Shown: piece after piece, positions 42,142-50,642 of the stretch
How the letters are laid out: each line of letters begins with the position of its first letter
Position numbering within the stretch: the stretch's first letter is position 1
Notes under the pieces: generated by a model
What the model saw: the letters and a program-made list of their open reading frames with translations, nothing else
Database searches by the model: none
Told to the model about the DNA's origin: nothing
Translations under genes and position numbers: made by a program
Origin: Beutenbergia cavernae DSM 12333
Lineage (GTDB): Bacteria; Actinomycetota; Actinomycetes; Actinomycetales; Beutenbergiaceae
Reading direction: 5' to 3'
Length of the DNA: 64,000 bases
NCBI RefSeq assembly: GCF_000023105.1
Contig: NC_012669.1
Coordinates: forward strand, 2,543,025 to 2,607,024

Positions 42142-43320
42142 TCACGGGGTCCAGGTCGAGAAGGAGGCGCTCGTGGCGTCCGGCGGCTCCATCCGTGGGC
42201 CGTCCACAGGGCGTGTGTCCTCGCGGTCGGCGTCTGCGACGTCGAGCGTCGGCGGATCGAGCGGGGCGGCGGCCGTGCCGAGGTCGACGACCGTCGTCGT
42301 GCGGGCGAGCGCGGCGAGGAACGCCGCGACGGCGCCGTCGGCACCTGTCAGCTCGAGCGTGAGCGACCCGAACGGCCGCTCCGCGACCTCCGAGATGCCG
42401 CCGAAGATGATCGTGCCCGCGACGTCGTGCTCCCGGAGCAGCCGCGTGATCTCGGTGGTGACCCCGCCGTCCTCGCGCACGCCGACGGTGACGAGCCGCC
42501 CCGGGTGCCGGTGGCGCAGGCGCGCGAGGATCTCCGGCGTCGGCCGGTCGCGCAGCGACGCGCCGACGAAGCGCCGGGTGGCGGGGTGCTCGGGCGCGGC
42601 GAACACGCGGTACACGTCGCCCACCTCGACCACCCGGCCGTGCTCCATGACGGCGACGCGCGAGCAGATCGAGCGGACGACGTCCATCTCGTGCGTGATG
42701 ACGACGATCGTGATCCCCAGCTCCGCGTTGACCCGACGCAGCAGCGCGAGCACCTCCGCCGTCGTCTCCGGGTCCAGGGCGCTCGTGGCCTCGTCCGCGA
42801 GCAGGATCGCCGGCGACGTCGCGAGCGCCCGAGCGATCCCGACCCGCTGCTTCTGACCGCCCGAGAGCTTCGCGGGATAGGTCCTGGCCTTGTCCGCGAT
42901 GCCGACGAACTCGAGCAGCTCCCGCACGCGGGCGGCGCGCTTCTCGCGCGGCCACCCGGCCACCTTGAGCGGGTACGCGACGTTGCCCGCCACGGTCCGG
43001 GAGCTCAGCAGGTTGAACTGCTGGAACACCATGCCGATGCGCTCCCGGACGGCGCGGAGGCGTCGCTCCGGCAGGGCGGTGACCTCCTCGCCGGCGACGA
43101 CGATCCGCCCCGTCGTCGCCGTCTCCAGCGCGTTCACGAGCCTCACCAGCGTGCTCTTGCCGGCGCCCGAGTAGCCGATGACGCCGAAGATCTCCCCCGC
43201 GCCGACGCTCAGCGACACGTCGTCGACGGCGCGCACGTCGCCGTCACGCGCGGGGAAGACCTTCGTGACGCCGTCGAACGTGATGATGGGCGCCCCAGGC
43301 GCCGACGCCTCCGCCGTCAT
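42142..43320 (-). CDS. metN: methionine ABC importer ATPase MetN
   Basis: A 392-residue ATPase with Walker A GYSGAGKST, signature LSGGQKQRV and Walker B ILLADEATSALD. The C-terminal NIL domain (about residues 260-345) senses intracellular methionine and causes trans-inhibition in characterised MetNI. After it a 40-residue Asp/Pro-rich extension (TAAAPLDPPTLDVADADRED) is unusual. The gene begins 3 bases after the metQ stop. Confidence 0.93.
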   Translation of the reverse strand: MTAEASAPGAPIITFDGVTKVFPARDGDVRAVDDVSLSVGAGEIFGVIGYSGAGKSTLVRLVNALETATTGRIVVAGEEVTALPERRLRAVRERIGMVFQQFNLLSSRTVAGNVAYPLKVAGWPREKRAARVRELLEFVGIADKARTYPAKLSGGQKQRVGIARALATSPAILLADEATSALDPETTAEVLALLRRVNAELGITIVVITHEMDVVRSICSRVAVMEHGRVVEVGDVYRVFAAPEHPATRRFVGASLRDRPTPEILARLRHRHPGRLVTVGVREDGGVTTEITRLLREHDVAGTIIFGGISEVAERPFGSLTLELTGADGAVAAFLAALARTTTVVDLGTAAAPLDPPTLDVADADREDTRPVDGPRMEPPDATSASFSTWTP

Positions 43321-43323
43321 CGC

Positions 43324-44229
43324 TCAGCCCTGCGCGCGGAGGTTCTCCTCGATGCCGGCGAGGATCTCCTGCAGCTCGCTCGCCGGGCGGTCGACGAACA
43401 CGGCCGTGCCGCCGGACTCCTCCTGGTGCGCGGCCTCGACCTCCGGGTCGTGGAACAGCTCCACGAGCTGCGCGATCGTCTCGTCATCGGCGTCCTCCGC
43501 CTGCACCGCCCACACGTTGATGTAGGGCTCCGAGGCCGCGCTGGCCGGGTCGTCCTCGAAGATCGAGTCCTCGGGCGTCAGGTCGGCCTCGCCCACGTAG
43601 TCGTTGTTGATGATCGCAGCGTCGACGCTCTGCAGCGAGATGGCGGTCTGCCCCGCGTCCACCGGGGTGACGGTGACGCGCGAGTCCTCGATGTCCGCCG
43701 GCGTCGACAAGGAGCTCCCGCCGTCGGTCAGCGTGACCAGTCCCGCCTCCTGCAGGACGAGCAGCGCCCGCGCCTGGTTCGTGGGGTCGTTCGGGATGGC
43801 GACCTCGCCGCCGTCCGGGATCTCCTCGACGCTCGCGTGCGCCGTCGAGTACAGCCCGAGCGGGTACACGGCCGTCGCCCCGACGGGCACGAGGTCGCTG
43901 TCCGTGTTGACGTTGAACTCCGCCAGGAACTGCAGGTGCTGGAACTGGTTGGCGTCGAGCTCGCCCTGCGAGAGCGCCTGGTTCGGCAGCTGGTAGTCGC
44001 TGAAGTTCTGCAGCTCCAGGGTGATCCCCGCCTCGGCGGCCTTGTCCACGAGGACGTCCCAGTGGGCGTCGCCCGCGCCGACGACGCCGACGGTGACGGT
44101 GGTCCCGCCGTCGCCGGAGGCGTCGTCGGAGGATCCGCCGCCGCCGGTCGAGCCCGGCGCCGCGCAGGCACCGAGCGCCAGGACGGCGCCCAGCGCTGTG
44201 GTCAGGACGGCGAGTCGGCGCGTGGTCAT
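43324..44229 (-). CDS. metQ: methionine-binding lipoprotein MetQ
   Basis: A 301-residue NlpA/MetQ-family lipoprotein. The signal MTTRRLAVLTTALGAVLALG ends at the lipobox LGAC and is followed by a Gly/Ser/Asp linker. The family block TLELQNFSDYQLPNQALSQG and DANQFQHLQFLAEFN is conserved. The ATG at 44229 has GGAGGACCTCCT upstream. The 168 bases before it (to the divergent gene) show no SAM riboswitch core that I can recognise. Confidence 0.93.
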   Translation of the reverse strand: MTTRRLAVLTTALGAVLALGACAAPGSTGGGGSSDDASGDGGTTVTVGVVGAGDAHWDVLVDKAAEAGITLELQNFSDYQLPNQALSQGELDANQFQHLQFLAEFNVNTDSDLVPVGATAVYPLGLYSTAHASVEEIPDGGEVAIPNDPTNQARALLVLQEAGLVTLTDGGSSLSTPADIEDSRVTVTPVDAGQTAISLQSVDAAIINNDYVGEADLTPEDSIFEDDPASAASEPYINVWAVQAEDADDETIAQLVELFHDPEVEAAHQEESGGTAVFVDRPASELQEILAGIEENLRAQG

Positions 44230-44397
44230 AGGAGGTCCTCCGGAGTCTGGGTTTCGGTCGCGTGCCCGGCCTCGTGGGCGGGCGGACGCGGCATCGTGCC
44301 CAGGTCGCGACGGCGAAGACGAACCGACGTCGCATGTCCCACGATGCGAGACACTCGGCCTGGGAAAGGGCTCTCCCGCGTGGCAGGATGCCGCACC

Positions 44398-45672
44398 ATG
44401 ACCTCCTCGAGAGTGCTCAACGACAACGGCGCGTGGTGCTGGTACCAGGACGAACGGGCGCTCGTGGACCCGGTGGCGAACACCCTGCTCGTGGGGTCGG
44501 TCGCCGCCCCGGAGGGCCCGGACGGCGCGCGCCGGGCGGGCAACATCGAGCTGAGCGTGACGGACCTCGCGACCGGGGCGAGCGACGTCGCCGTCCTGCA
44601 CGCGAACCTGGAGGCCGACGACCACGACACGGCCGCGCTGCTCATCCGGCCCGACGGCCGCTACCTCGCCATGTACACCAGGCACAAGAGCGACGACCTC
44701 ACGCGGTGGCGCATCTCGACCCGCCCGCACGACGCGTCCGCGTGGGAGCCGGAGCGCACGTTCGACTGGTCGGAGCTCACCGGCGGGCGCGGCGTGACGT
44801 ACTCCAACGTGCACCGGCTCGCGGCCGAGGGGCGCACGTATGCGTTCGCGCGGGCGATCAACGACGACCCGTCGATCCTCGTCTCCGACGACGACGGCGA
44901 CACCTGGTCGTACGGCGGCAAGCTGTTCACGCGGCCGAAGGTCGGCTACGTCAACGGATACACGCGCTACGCGAGCAACGGCGTCGACCGCATCGACGTG
45001 ATCACGACAGACCATCATCCGCGCGACTACGACAACTCGATCTACCACGGCTACGTCTCCGGCGGCCGGCTGCACGACTCGAGCGGCGCCGTCGTCGGCC
45101 CGCCGGTGCGCTCCCCCGACGCCGTCTCGCAGGTGGAGCTGACCACAGTGCTCGCGACCGGGACCGAGGTGGGCGGAGCACGCCTCACGCACTGCTGGAC
45201 CACTGACCTGCGGCGCGACGACGCGAGCGGGCGGATCGCCGCCGTCCTGTCCGCGCGCGCTGACGACTCACCGCTCGACGACCGGCGCCTCGTGTACGCG
45301 GCGTTCGACGGCGAGACGTGGCGGGTGCACCCCCTCGCTCGCGCCGGGCGCGCCCTCCTCGACCACGAGCAGGACTACACCGGGCTCGCCGCCGTCGACC
45401 CGTACGACCTCGACTCCGTGTACGTCTCGACGCCGATCGACCCGTCGTCCGGCGACGCGCTCGCGCACCACGAGATCTTCCACGGGCGCACCGCCGACGG
45501 CGGAGCCTCCTGGGCGTGGGAGGCGGTCACCTCGGGGTCCTCGGTCGACAACCTCCGGCCGATCGTGGCTCCCGGCGACCCGGGCACGCTGGCGCTGCTC
45601 TGGTTCCGGGGCACGATGACGGCGTCGCAGCACTACGACTGCGAGGTCGTCGCGCGCGTCACCCCCCGCTGA
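44398..45672 (+). CDS. BNR repeat-containing beta-propeller protein
   Basis: A 424-residue seven-bladed propeller. The start LNDNGAWCWYQDERALVD and the later blocks HDTAALLIRPDGRYLAMYTR and HHEIFHGRTADGGASWAW match the BNR_4-type family seen in polysaccharide lyases and related proteins. Asp-box motifs such as SDDDGDTW and TADGGASW are visible. There is no signal peptide, so it would be cytosolic. The activity is unknown; a glycan lyase or hydrolase is the best guess. Divergent from metQ. Confidence 0.75.
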   Translation: MTSSRVLNDNGAWCWYQDERALVDPVANTLLVGSVAAPEGPDGARRAGNIELSVTDLATGASDVAVLHANLEADDHDTAALLIRPDGRYLAMYTRHKSDDLTRWRISTRPHDASAWEPERTFDWSELTGGRGVTYSNVHRLAAEGRTYAFARAINDDPSILVSDDDGDTWSYGGKLFTRPKVGYVNGYTRYASNGVDRIDVITTDHHPRDYDNSIYHGYVSGGRLHDSSGAVVGPPVRSPDAVSQVELTTVLATGTEVGGARLTHCWTTDLRRDDASGRIAAVLSARADDSPLDDRRLVYAAFDGETWRVHPLARAGRALLDHEQDYTGLAAVDPYDLDSVYVSTPIDPSSGDALAHHEIFHGRTADGGASWAWEAVTSGSSVDNLRPIVAPGDPGTLALLWFRGTMTASQHYDCEVVARVTPR

Positions 45673-45678
45673 CCCCTT

Positions 45679-45766
45679 CGCGAGAGGATCTGTGCGCCAC
45701 CGCGAGAGGTTCTGTGCGCCACCGCGAGAGGTTCTGTGCGCCACCGCGAGAGGATCTCTGCGGCCC
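45679..45766. repeat. 22-bp tandem repeat between convergent genes
   Basis: Three copies of CGCGAGAGGWTCTGTGCGCCAC (45679-45700, 45701-45722, 45723-45744) and a diverged fourth to 45766 fill the whole gap between two converging stop codons. Units two and three are identical, and unit one differs by one base. No spacers separate the units. Confidence 0.9.
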
Positions 45767-45779
45767 GCCACGCCTCGCC

Positions 45780-46802
45780 TCAGCCGCGCGCCGGCACCAA
45801 CGACAGGAACGCGTTGCGAGTCCGCTCGTGCCGCGTCATGGCGGTGCGGAGCATGGTGCGGGCCGCCGTCCGCAGGACCTGGGGCCGTACGAGCCGCTCC
45901 CTCTCGTAGCGGCGCAGCGCCTCCGGGAGGGGGTGCTCATGAAGGGCGCGGGCGAGCGCATGGGCGTCCTGGATGGACTCGCAGGCACCACGTCCCAGAT
46001 TGGGCGACATGGCGTGGGCCGAGTCACCGACCAGCACGGCCCGGCCCCGAACGAGCCGGCGCGGCCAGCGTGACTCCCAGAGGTCGTTGACGAGCGTGTC
46101 GTCGGGGCGCGCGAGATCCAGGACCGTGCGGACTGGCCCGGGATGGCTCGAGAACCGTGACCGCAGGGCGTTCAGCGCCTCGTCGCGAGACGCGAAGCGC
46201 CGAGCCGGGACGGTCGCGAACCAGTTGGTGCCGTCCGGGTGCGGGGTCATGCCGAACAGGGCGCCGGGCGCCCAGAACTCCGACAGGGCGCCGTCGGCCA
46301 CCGGCTCGGCGATGACGCCGCGGATCGCCGTCACGCCCAGGCGCTGCGGAGCCCGCGCTGCCGGCCACAGGGCGCTGCGGACGACGCTGTGCACGCCGTC
46401 CGCCCCGACGACGAGGTCCCCGGGCAGACCCCCGGGGTCGGTGACGGCGTGCTCATGGACCTTCACGTGCGGGGGCAGGGCGGACCAGAGCTGGTCGAGC
46501 AGCGCGGTGCGGCCGATGAGCCACACGTCCTGATCGGTCACGCCGATCAGGACACGTCCCGCGCGATCGTGCATGCGAGCCCGATCGAGGTGCGTCGCCT
46601 GCCGGCGGACGTCTGGGCCGACGCCGATCGTGTCCAGGGCCGCCATGGCTTCCGGCCAGATACCCAGCGCCGTCGGGACCGTCCGCATACTCCTCGCGCG
46701 TTCGTGCAGGTGAATGTCCCACGAACGCGGCAGCATCCCGGCCAGCGCGAGCCCGGCGACACCGCCGCCCACGACGTCGACCCGCGGCGTGGTCTGCGTC
46801 AT
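45780..46802 (-). CDS. FAD-dependent monooxygenase (PHBH/TetX fold)
   Basis: A 340-residue flavoprotein hydroxylase. The FAD-binding motif is VDVVGGGVAGLALAGML, the DG motif is LVVGADGVHSVVR and the GD motif is AVLVGDSAHAMSPNLGRGAC. These are the three signatures of group A aromatic hydroxylases. It is slightly shorter than most. The ATG overlaps the stop of the VOC gene (ATGA). Likely oxidises an aromatic or polyketide-like compound in concert with the VOC protein. Confidence 0.88.
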   Translation of the reverse strand: MTQTTPRVDVVGGGVAGLALAGMLPRSWDIHLHERARSMRTVPTALGIWPEAMAALDTIGVGPDVRRQATHLDRARMHDRAGRVLIGVTDQDVWLIGRTALLDQLWSALPPHVKVHEHAVTDPGGLPGDLVVGADGVHSVVRSALWPAARAPQRLGVTAIRGVIAEPVADGALSEFWAPGALFGMTPHPDGTNWFATVPARRFASRDEALNALRSRFSSHPGPVRTVLDLARPDDTLVNDLWESRWPRRLVRGRAVLVGDSAHAMSPNLGRGACESIQDAHALARALHEHPLPEALRRYERERLVRPQVLRTAARTMLRTAMTRHERTRNAFLSLVPARG

Positions 46803-47515
46803 ACGGCGACCTGTCGAGCGAGGTCGGCGAGAGCGGGAGCGGCGGAGTCCGCCCGGACGACGATCTCGGTGCCGACGGCGGTCCGCAGGCCCAGGGCGTG
46901 CAGGCCCGCGGGTCCGTCGACGAGGCGCAGCGGCAGGGCGCCGAACGTCTCGACGCCGATGTGCTCGACGAGCTCGTCTTCCCGGGCCCCAATCTCGAGC
47001 CATGCGACCTCGGTCACCGGCGGCTCGTGCTCGACCCGCGCGCGGGCGGGGTGATCGGGGGCGTCCTCGTGGAAGTAGAAGTTGGGCAGCCCGCGTGCCC
47101 AGGTCGTGGCGGCGTTGCCGGGCGCCATGATCGTGGTGGCGTGAGTGCCGTCGGGCCGGTTCGCACCGCGAGCGACGACCACGTCGCCGCCGAGCCGGCG
47201 GGCCACCTCCTCGAGGTCGGCTCGGCTGCGGGCGCGGAGGTTCCACGTCATCCAGTGGTCGCCGGTCGCGGTGACGCCCTCGAACCAGCCTGCGAACAGC
47301 CGCACCGGAGGTGGCAGATCCGCCGGGCGGGCGATCACCGACTCGACGTTGATGTACGCCCCACCGGGCAGGGGCACGACCCGGTGCGCCGTCGGCATCT
47401 CGGTCAGCCATCCGCCCTCGACGCTGCGCAGGCCGGTGGTCCGGCGCAGCCGCTCGGCGCCCTCGTACAGGTGCGACACTCCGAGCGTGACGTGGTCCAG
47501 GTCGTAGACGGGCAT
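46799..47515 (-). CDS. VOC/glyoxalase-like domain protein
   Basis: A 238-residue protein with a first VOC-like segment starting YDLDHVTLGVSHLYEGAERL and a longer glyoxalase-like arrangement. It has His8 as a possible metal ligand (LDHVTLG). The family includes dioxygenases, isomerases and drug-binding resistance proteins. The ATG has GGAGGACGC upstream. It lies between the MarR operator region and the FAD monooxygenase, with which it is coupled. Confidence 0.75.
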   Translation of the reverse strand: MPVYDLDHVTLGVSHLYEGAERLRRTTGLRSVEGGWLTEMPTAHRVVPLPGGAYINVESVIARPADLPPPVRLFAGWFEGVTATGDHWMTWNLRARSRADLEEVARRLGGDVVVARGANRPDGTHATTIMAPGNAATTWARGLPNFYFHEDAPDHPARARVEHEPPVTEVAWLEIGAREDELVEHIGVETFGALPLRLVDGPAGLHALGLRTAVGTEIVVRADSAAPALADLARQVAV

Positions 47516-47533
47516 GCGTCCTCCGCTAGGATC

Positions 47534-47549
47534 AGGTTGTCCTCAACCT
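47534..47549. promoter_or_regulatory. MarR-type operator, palindrome 1
   Basis: AGGTTGTCCTCAACCT is a perfect AGGTTG-N4-CAACCT inverted repeat in the 69-base region between the divergent VOC and MarR genes. The flanking bases extend the symmetry weakly. Confidence 0.65.
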
Positions 47550-47568
47550 AGATTTGCTTACAAACCTA
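47549..47568. promoter_or_regulatory. MarR-type operator, palindrome 2
   Basis: TAGATTTGCTTACAAACCTA has half-sites TAGATTTG and CAAACCTA around CTTA, one mismatch in eight. It resembles palindrome 1 and its centre is 17 bp away, so two MarR dimers could cover both promoters. Confidence 0.65.
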
Positions 47569-47584
47569 CTCTGGGAGATGTGCG

Positions 47585-48049
47585 GTGTCAACGCCACTGA
47601 CCGTCGATCAGGGGGTGCGGGAGATGATCCTGCTCATGCCCCGCCTGATGGCCCGCTCCAAGCGGATGCCGATCCCCGAGGAGCTCAAGGACTTCGCCCT
47701 CACCCCACGCCACCTCTCGCTGCTCGCGCTGCTCGTCTACGACGAGGAGGCGACGGTCAAGGAGCTCGCAGCCGGCCTTCAGGTCGCCTCCACGACGGTG
47801 AGCCTCGTGGTGGGCGACCTCAGCCGACAGGGCATCCTCGAACGCCGCGAGGACGAGGCTGACCGGCGCCGAACGATCGTCACGATCGCCGTCGAGCATC
47901 GCGCCGCCGTCGAGAGCTGGCTCGCCGCGGGCGCCGACTCCTGGCACACGGTCTTGCAACCCCTGACCCCGGAGGAGCGCGGCGTGGTCGTCGGCGCCCT
48001 GCTCGCCTACGAACGCGAGTCCATGGCCGCCACGGGCCAACCCGACTGA
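47585..48049 (+). CDS. MarR family transcriptional regulator
   Basis: A 154-residue winged-helix regulator. The recognition region is ATVKELAAGLQVASTTVS and the wing is ILERREDEADRRRTIVTI, the DxRxx signature of MarR. The GTG start has GGGAG at 8 bases. It is divergent from the VOC/FAD monooxygenase unit, and two palindromes lie between, so it probably represses both directions and responds to a phenolic or drug-like ligand. The following GNAT gene overlaps it (TGATG). Confidence 0.9.
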   Translation: MSTPLTVDQGVREMILLMPRLMARSKRMPIPEELKDFALTPRHLSLLALLVYDEEATVKELAAGLQVASTTVSLVVGDLSRQGILERREDEADRRRTIVTIAVEHRAAVESWLAAGADSWHTVLQPLTPEERGVVVGALLAYERESMAATGQPD

Positions 48050-49029
48050 TGGCCGCCGACCTCACGCGGGCCCGGCTTGCTCACGCAGGTGCCGCGAACC
48101 ACCGAGGAATGTTCGCGGCGTCCGCTCGAGCACACGGCGGTCGGGTGCGGCAGCGCTTCGGCGCTCCGCTCGCCCTCACCCCGGATGTCGACGTCCAGGT
48201 CGGCTTTCCGGAGGTGCCACCCGCGGCACAGTCCGCGTTCGCCGCCGAGGTCGTCGCGTACGCACGCGAGCAGGGTCCGCTCGACGAGGTGGGCTGGTGG
48301 TCGATGGATGAACCGGGGGCCGGCCTGCTGGGATCACGGCTGCTCGCGCGCGGGTTCAGCTGGGGTTGGCGACCGAACTGGATGGCCCTGGACCTCGACG
48401 ACCTGGTGGACGATCAGACCGTGCCCGCCGATCTCGCTATCGCCGAGGTCAGCCCGACGGACGGCGACCGGCTCAGTGAGCTGCCGTACCGCCCGCCGGC
48501 AGGGGCAGCCGACGAGCCGTCGCTGACGTACTTCGCGGCCTGGCGAGGCAGGACCGGCGTCGGCGTCGGCGTCGTGACGCTGCACTGCGCCGAGCTCGAC
48601 GGCGAACCGGTGGGTGGGATCTACTCCACGAGCGTGCTGCCGTCAGCTCGGCGGCAGGGCGTGGGCACGGCGCTGACGGTGGCGGCGTGCCGGCGTGCGC
48701 GCGACCTTGGCTGCCGCTACGTCGTGCTGAACGCGACCAGCATGGGCGAACCGGTCTATCGCCGAACGGGCTTCGCCTCGCTGGGCGAGACCGGGCAGAC
48801 CTGGTGGATGACCGGACGCGCGCTCCGCGCTCCGGCGCCGCCACCCGCCGTCGTCGAGCTCGTGGAGCTGATCGGCGACGGAGACCGCACCGCCGTCGAA
48901 CGGTCGCTCCGCTCGGCTCAGGTCGACCTCGGCGAACCGCTCCTGTGCGGCCTCTCGCCGCACGAGATAGCCACAGCGGTCGGGCAGCCCGACATCGCCG
49001 AGCGGCTGAAGGCCGGCATCGGCGACTGA
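48049..49029 (+). CDS. bipartite GNAT acetyltransferase
   Basis: A 326-residue protein. The first 110 residues resemble a degenerate GNAT half ending GFSWGWRPNWMALDL. The second half (about residues 130-265) has the acetyl-CoA loop PSARRQGVGTAL and the final motif EPVYRRTGFASLG. A C-terminal tail (ELVELIGDGDRTAVERSL) looks like short helical repeats. It is translationally coupled to MarR by TGATG. The acceptor may be the compound handled by the divergent oxidase unit, which is inference. Confidence 0.8.
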   Translation: MAADLTRARLAHAGAANHRGMFAASARAHGGRVRQRFGAPLALTPDVDVQVGFPEVPPAAQSAFAAEVVAYAREQGPLDEVGWWSMDEPGAGLLGSRLLARGFSWGWRPNWMALDLDDLVDDQTVPADLAIAEVSPTDGDRLSELPYRPPAGAADEPSLTYFAAWRGRTGVGVGVVTLHCAELDGEPVGGIYSTSVLPSARRQGVGTALTVAACRRARDLGCRYVVLNATSMGEPVYRRTGFASLGETGQTWWMTGRALRAPAPPPAVVELVELIGDGDRTAVERSLRSAQVDLGEPLLCGLSPHEIATAVGQPDIAERLKAGIGD

Positions 49030-49040
49030 CCGGGGTCCAC

Positions 49041-49059
49041 CGGCGACAGCGCGTCGCCG
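49041..49059. terminator. bidirectional hairpin between converging GNAT and TrmH-type genes
   Basis: CGGCGAC (49041-49047) pairs with GTCGCCG (49053-49059) around a 5-base loop in the 61-base gap between the two stop codons. Confidence 0.5.
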
Positions 49060-49090
49060 CGCCCGGGGAGCGAGACGCGTGTCCTGGCAG

Positions 49091-49894
49091 TCAGACGCGG
49101 GTCGCCCAGAAGGCGACGGCGGACGCCGCTGCCACGTTGAGCGAGTCCACTCCCCCGGTCATCGGGATCCGCACGACGACGTCGGCCGCCGCCACGGTCG
49201 TCGGCGCCAGCCCGTGGCCCTCCGTCCCGAGGACGAGGGCGAGCCGCTCGGGAGGCGACGACGCGAGCTCGTCGAGCGTGACGGCGTCGTCGGCCAGTGC
49301 GAGCGCCGCCACGGTGAACCCGGCGCCACGCAGCTCGTCCATGCCCGCGGGCCACTCCTCGATCCGCGTCCACGGCACCTGGAAGACGGTGCCCATCGAG
49401 ACGCGCACGCTCCGTCGGTACAGCGGATCGGCGCAGCGCGGCGTCACGAGCACGGCGTCGACGCCGAGCCCCGCCGCGGAGCGGAACATCGCCCCGACGT
49501 TCGTGTGGTCGACGACGTCCTCGAGCACCGCCACCCGGCGCGCGCCGGCCAGCAGGTCCCGGGCCGCGGGCAGCGGCGGACGGTGCATCGCCGCCAGCGC
49601 CCCGCGGTGCAGGTGGAAGCCGGTCACCTGCTCCAGGAGCGCCTCGTCGGCGACGAACACCGGGGCCTCCGGGAACGCCGTCGTCACCTCCGTCATGTCC
49701 GCCAGCCAGCGCGGCGCCATGAGGAACGACCTCGGGCGATGGCCGGCCGCCACCGCCCGCCTGATCACCGTCGACGACTCCGCCATGTAGAGCCCGTGCT
49801 CCGGCTCGTAGCGCGTCCGCAGTCGGACGTCGGTCAGTCGGGTGTACTCCTCGACGCGCGGGTCAGCGGCGTCGTGGATCTCGATCGTGGGCAC
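49091..49894 (-). CDS. SpoU-family RNA 2'-O-methyltransferase
   Basis: A 267-residue TrmH/RlmB-like methyltransferase. The N-terminal RNA-binding part covers residues 1-105. The catalytic SPOUT part has motif 1 LEDVVDHTNVGAMFRSAAGL, motif 2 LALVLGTEGHGL and motif 3 VRIPMTGGVDSLNVAAASA. This is the usual length for rRNA or tRNA ribose methyltransferases. The exact target RNA cannot be told. The start is a GTG with no clear Shine-Dalgarno. Confidence 0.9.
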   Translation of the reverse strand: MPTIEIHDAADPRVEEYTRLTDVRLRTRYEPEHGLYMAESSTVIRRAVAAGHRPRSFLMAPRWLADMTEVTTAFPEAPVFVADEALLEQVTGFHLHRGALAAMHRPPLPAARDLLAGARRVAVLEDVVDHTNVGAMFRSAAGLGVDAVLVTPRCADPLYRRSVRVSMGTVFQVPWTRIEEWPAGMDELRGAGFTVAALALADDAVTLDELASSPPERLALVLGTEGHGLAPTTVAAADVVVRIPMTGGVDSLNVAAASAVAFWATRV

Positions 49895-49921
49895 GACGGC
49901 GATTCTTCCCGACCCGAGGCC

Positions 49922-50536
49922 TCAGCCCGTGCCGTACGCGGCGAGGAACGCCGTCACCCCGGAGTCGGCGATCGCAGCGACCTCGGCGTCGTCGAGCTCC
50001 CGCGCGTCGCCGAGCAGCGCCCGGTCCAGCGAACTGCCGAGCACGAGGAACGCGAAGTGCTCCGCCGCCCGCTCCGGGTCCTCGACCCGGAGCCGTCCCG
50101 CCGCCGTCAGCTGCTCGAACGCCGCCGCCAACGCGGCGACGACGCGCCCCGGGACCCGCTCCGCATACTCCCGCGCCAGGTCGGGGAACCGGCTCACCTC
50201 GCCGATGAGCAGACGCCGCAACCGGACGAGCCGCGTGCTCGTCGCCGCCCGCAGCTGCCGTCGGGCGAGGTCGCGCATCGCCTCCTCGAGGTCGTCGGGC
50301 TCCTCGAGCGCCGACACGATCTCGGCGACGAAGGCCGAGGTCGTGCCGGTCGCGGTGAGGACGACGGCGCGGAAGAGCTCCTCCTTGTCCGCGTAGTTGT
50401 TGTAGACGCTGCGCTTCGCGACGCCCGCACGAGCCGCCACCTCGTCCAGGCTCGTCCCCACGTAACCGCGCTCGAGGAAGAGGTCGGTGCCCGCCGCCAC
50501 GATCGCGAACCGGGTGCGGACGACGCGCGGGTCCAT
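49922..50536 (-). CDS. TetR family transcriptional regulator
   Basis: A 204-residue regulator from the ATG at 50536. The helix-turn-helix is DEVAARAGVAKRSVYNNYADKEELF near residues 28-52; the C-terminal ligand domain ends SGVTAFLAAYG. Upstream GTGs at 50566 and 50593 are possible, but 50593 lies inside the operator and TAGGGT (50565-50570) would start transcription downstream of 50566. It is divergent from the DUF998 gene and probably represses it and itself through the palindrome at 50589. Confidence 0.85.
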   Translation of the reverse strand: MDPRVVRTRFAIVAAGTDLFLERGYVGTSLDEVAARAGVAKRSVYNNYADKEELFRAVVLTATGTTSAFVAEIVSALEEPDDLEEAMRDLARRQLRAATSTRLVRLRRLLIGEVSRFPDLAREYAERVPGRVVAALAAAFEQLTAAGRLRVEDPERAAEHFAFLVLGSSLDRALLGDARELDDAEVAAIADSGVTAFLAAYGTG

Positions 50537-50588
50537 CCTGGGCAGCAGTCTCGACACGTTGCTCACCCTAGGCGCCGATCTGGACTCT

Positions 50589-50604
50589 TGCACTCATCAG
50601 TGCA
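50589..50604. promoter_or_regulatory. TetR-type operator
   Basis: TGCACTCATCAGTGCA is a perfect TGCACT-N4-AGTGCA inverted repeat in the intergenic region between the divergent tetR and DUF998 genes. Confidence 0.7.
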
Positions 50605-50642
50605 TAAACTCGATCCGGCACCGACGCCACCGAGGAGCAGCC

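Noticed and set aside
44230-44397. SAM or other riboswitch in front of metQ
   Set aside because: I looked for conserved SAM-I, SAM-II and SAM-IV core sequences on the minus strand and found none. The region holds only short imperfect repeats.
45679-45766. The 22-bp repeat as a CRISPR array
   Set aside because: Units are directly adjacent with no spacers, are not palindromic in the CRISPR manner, and no cas gene is nearby.
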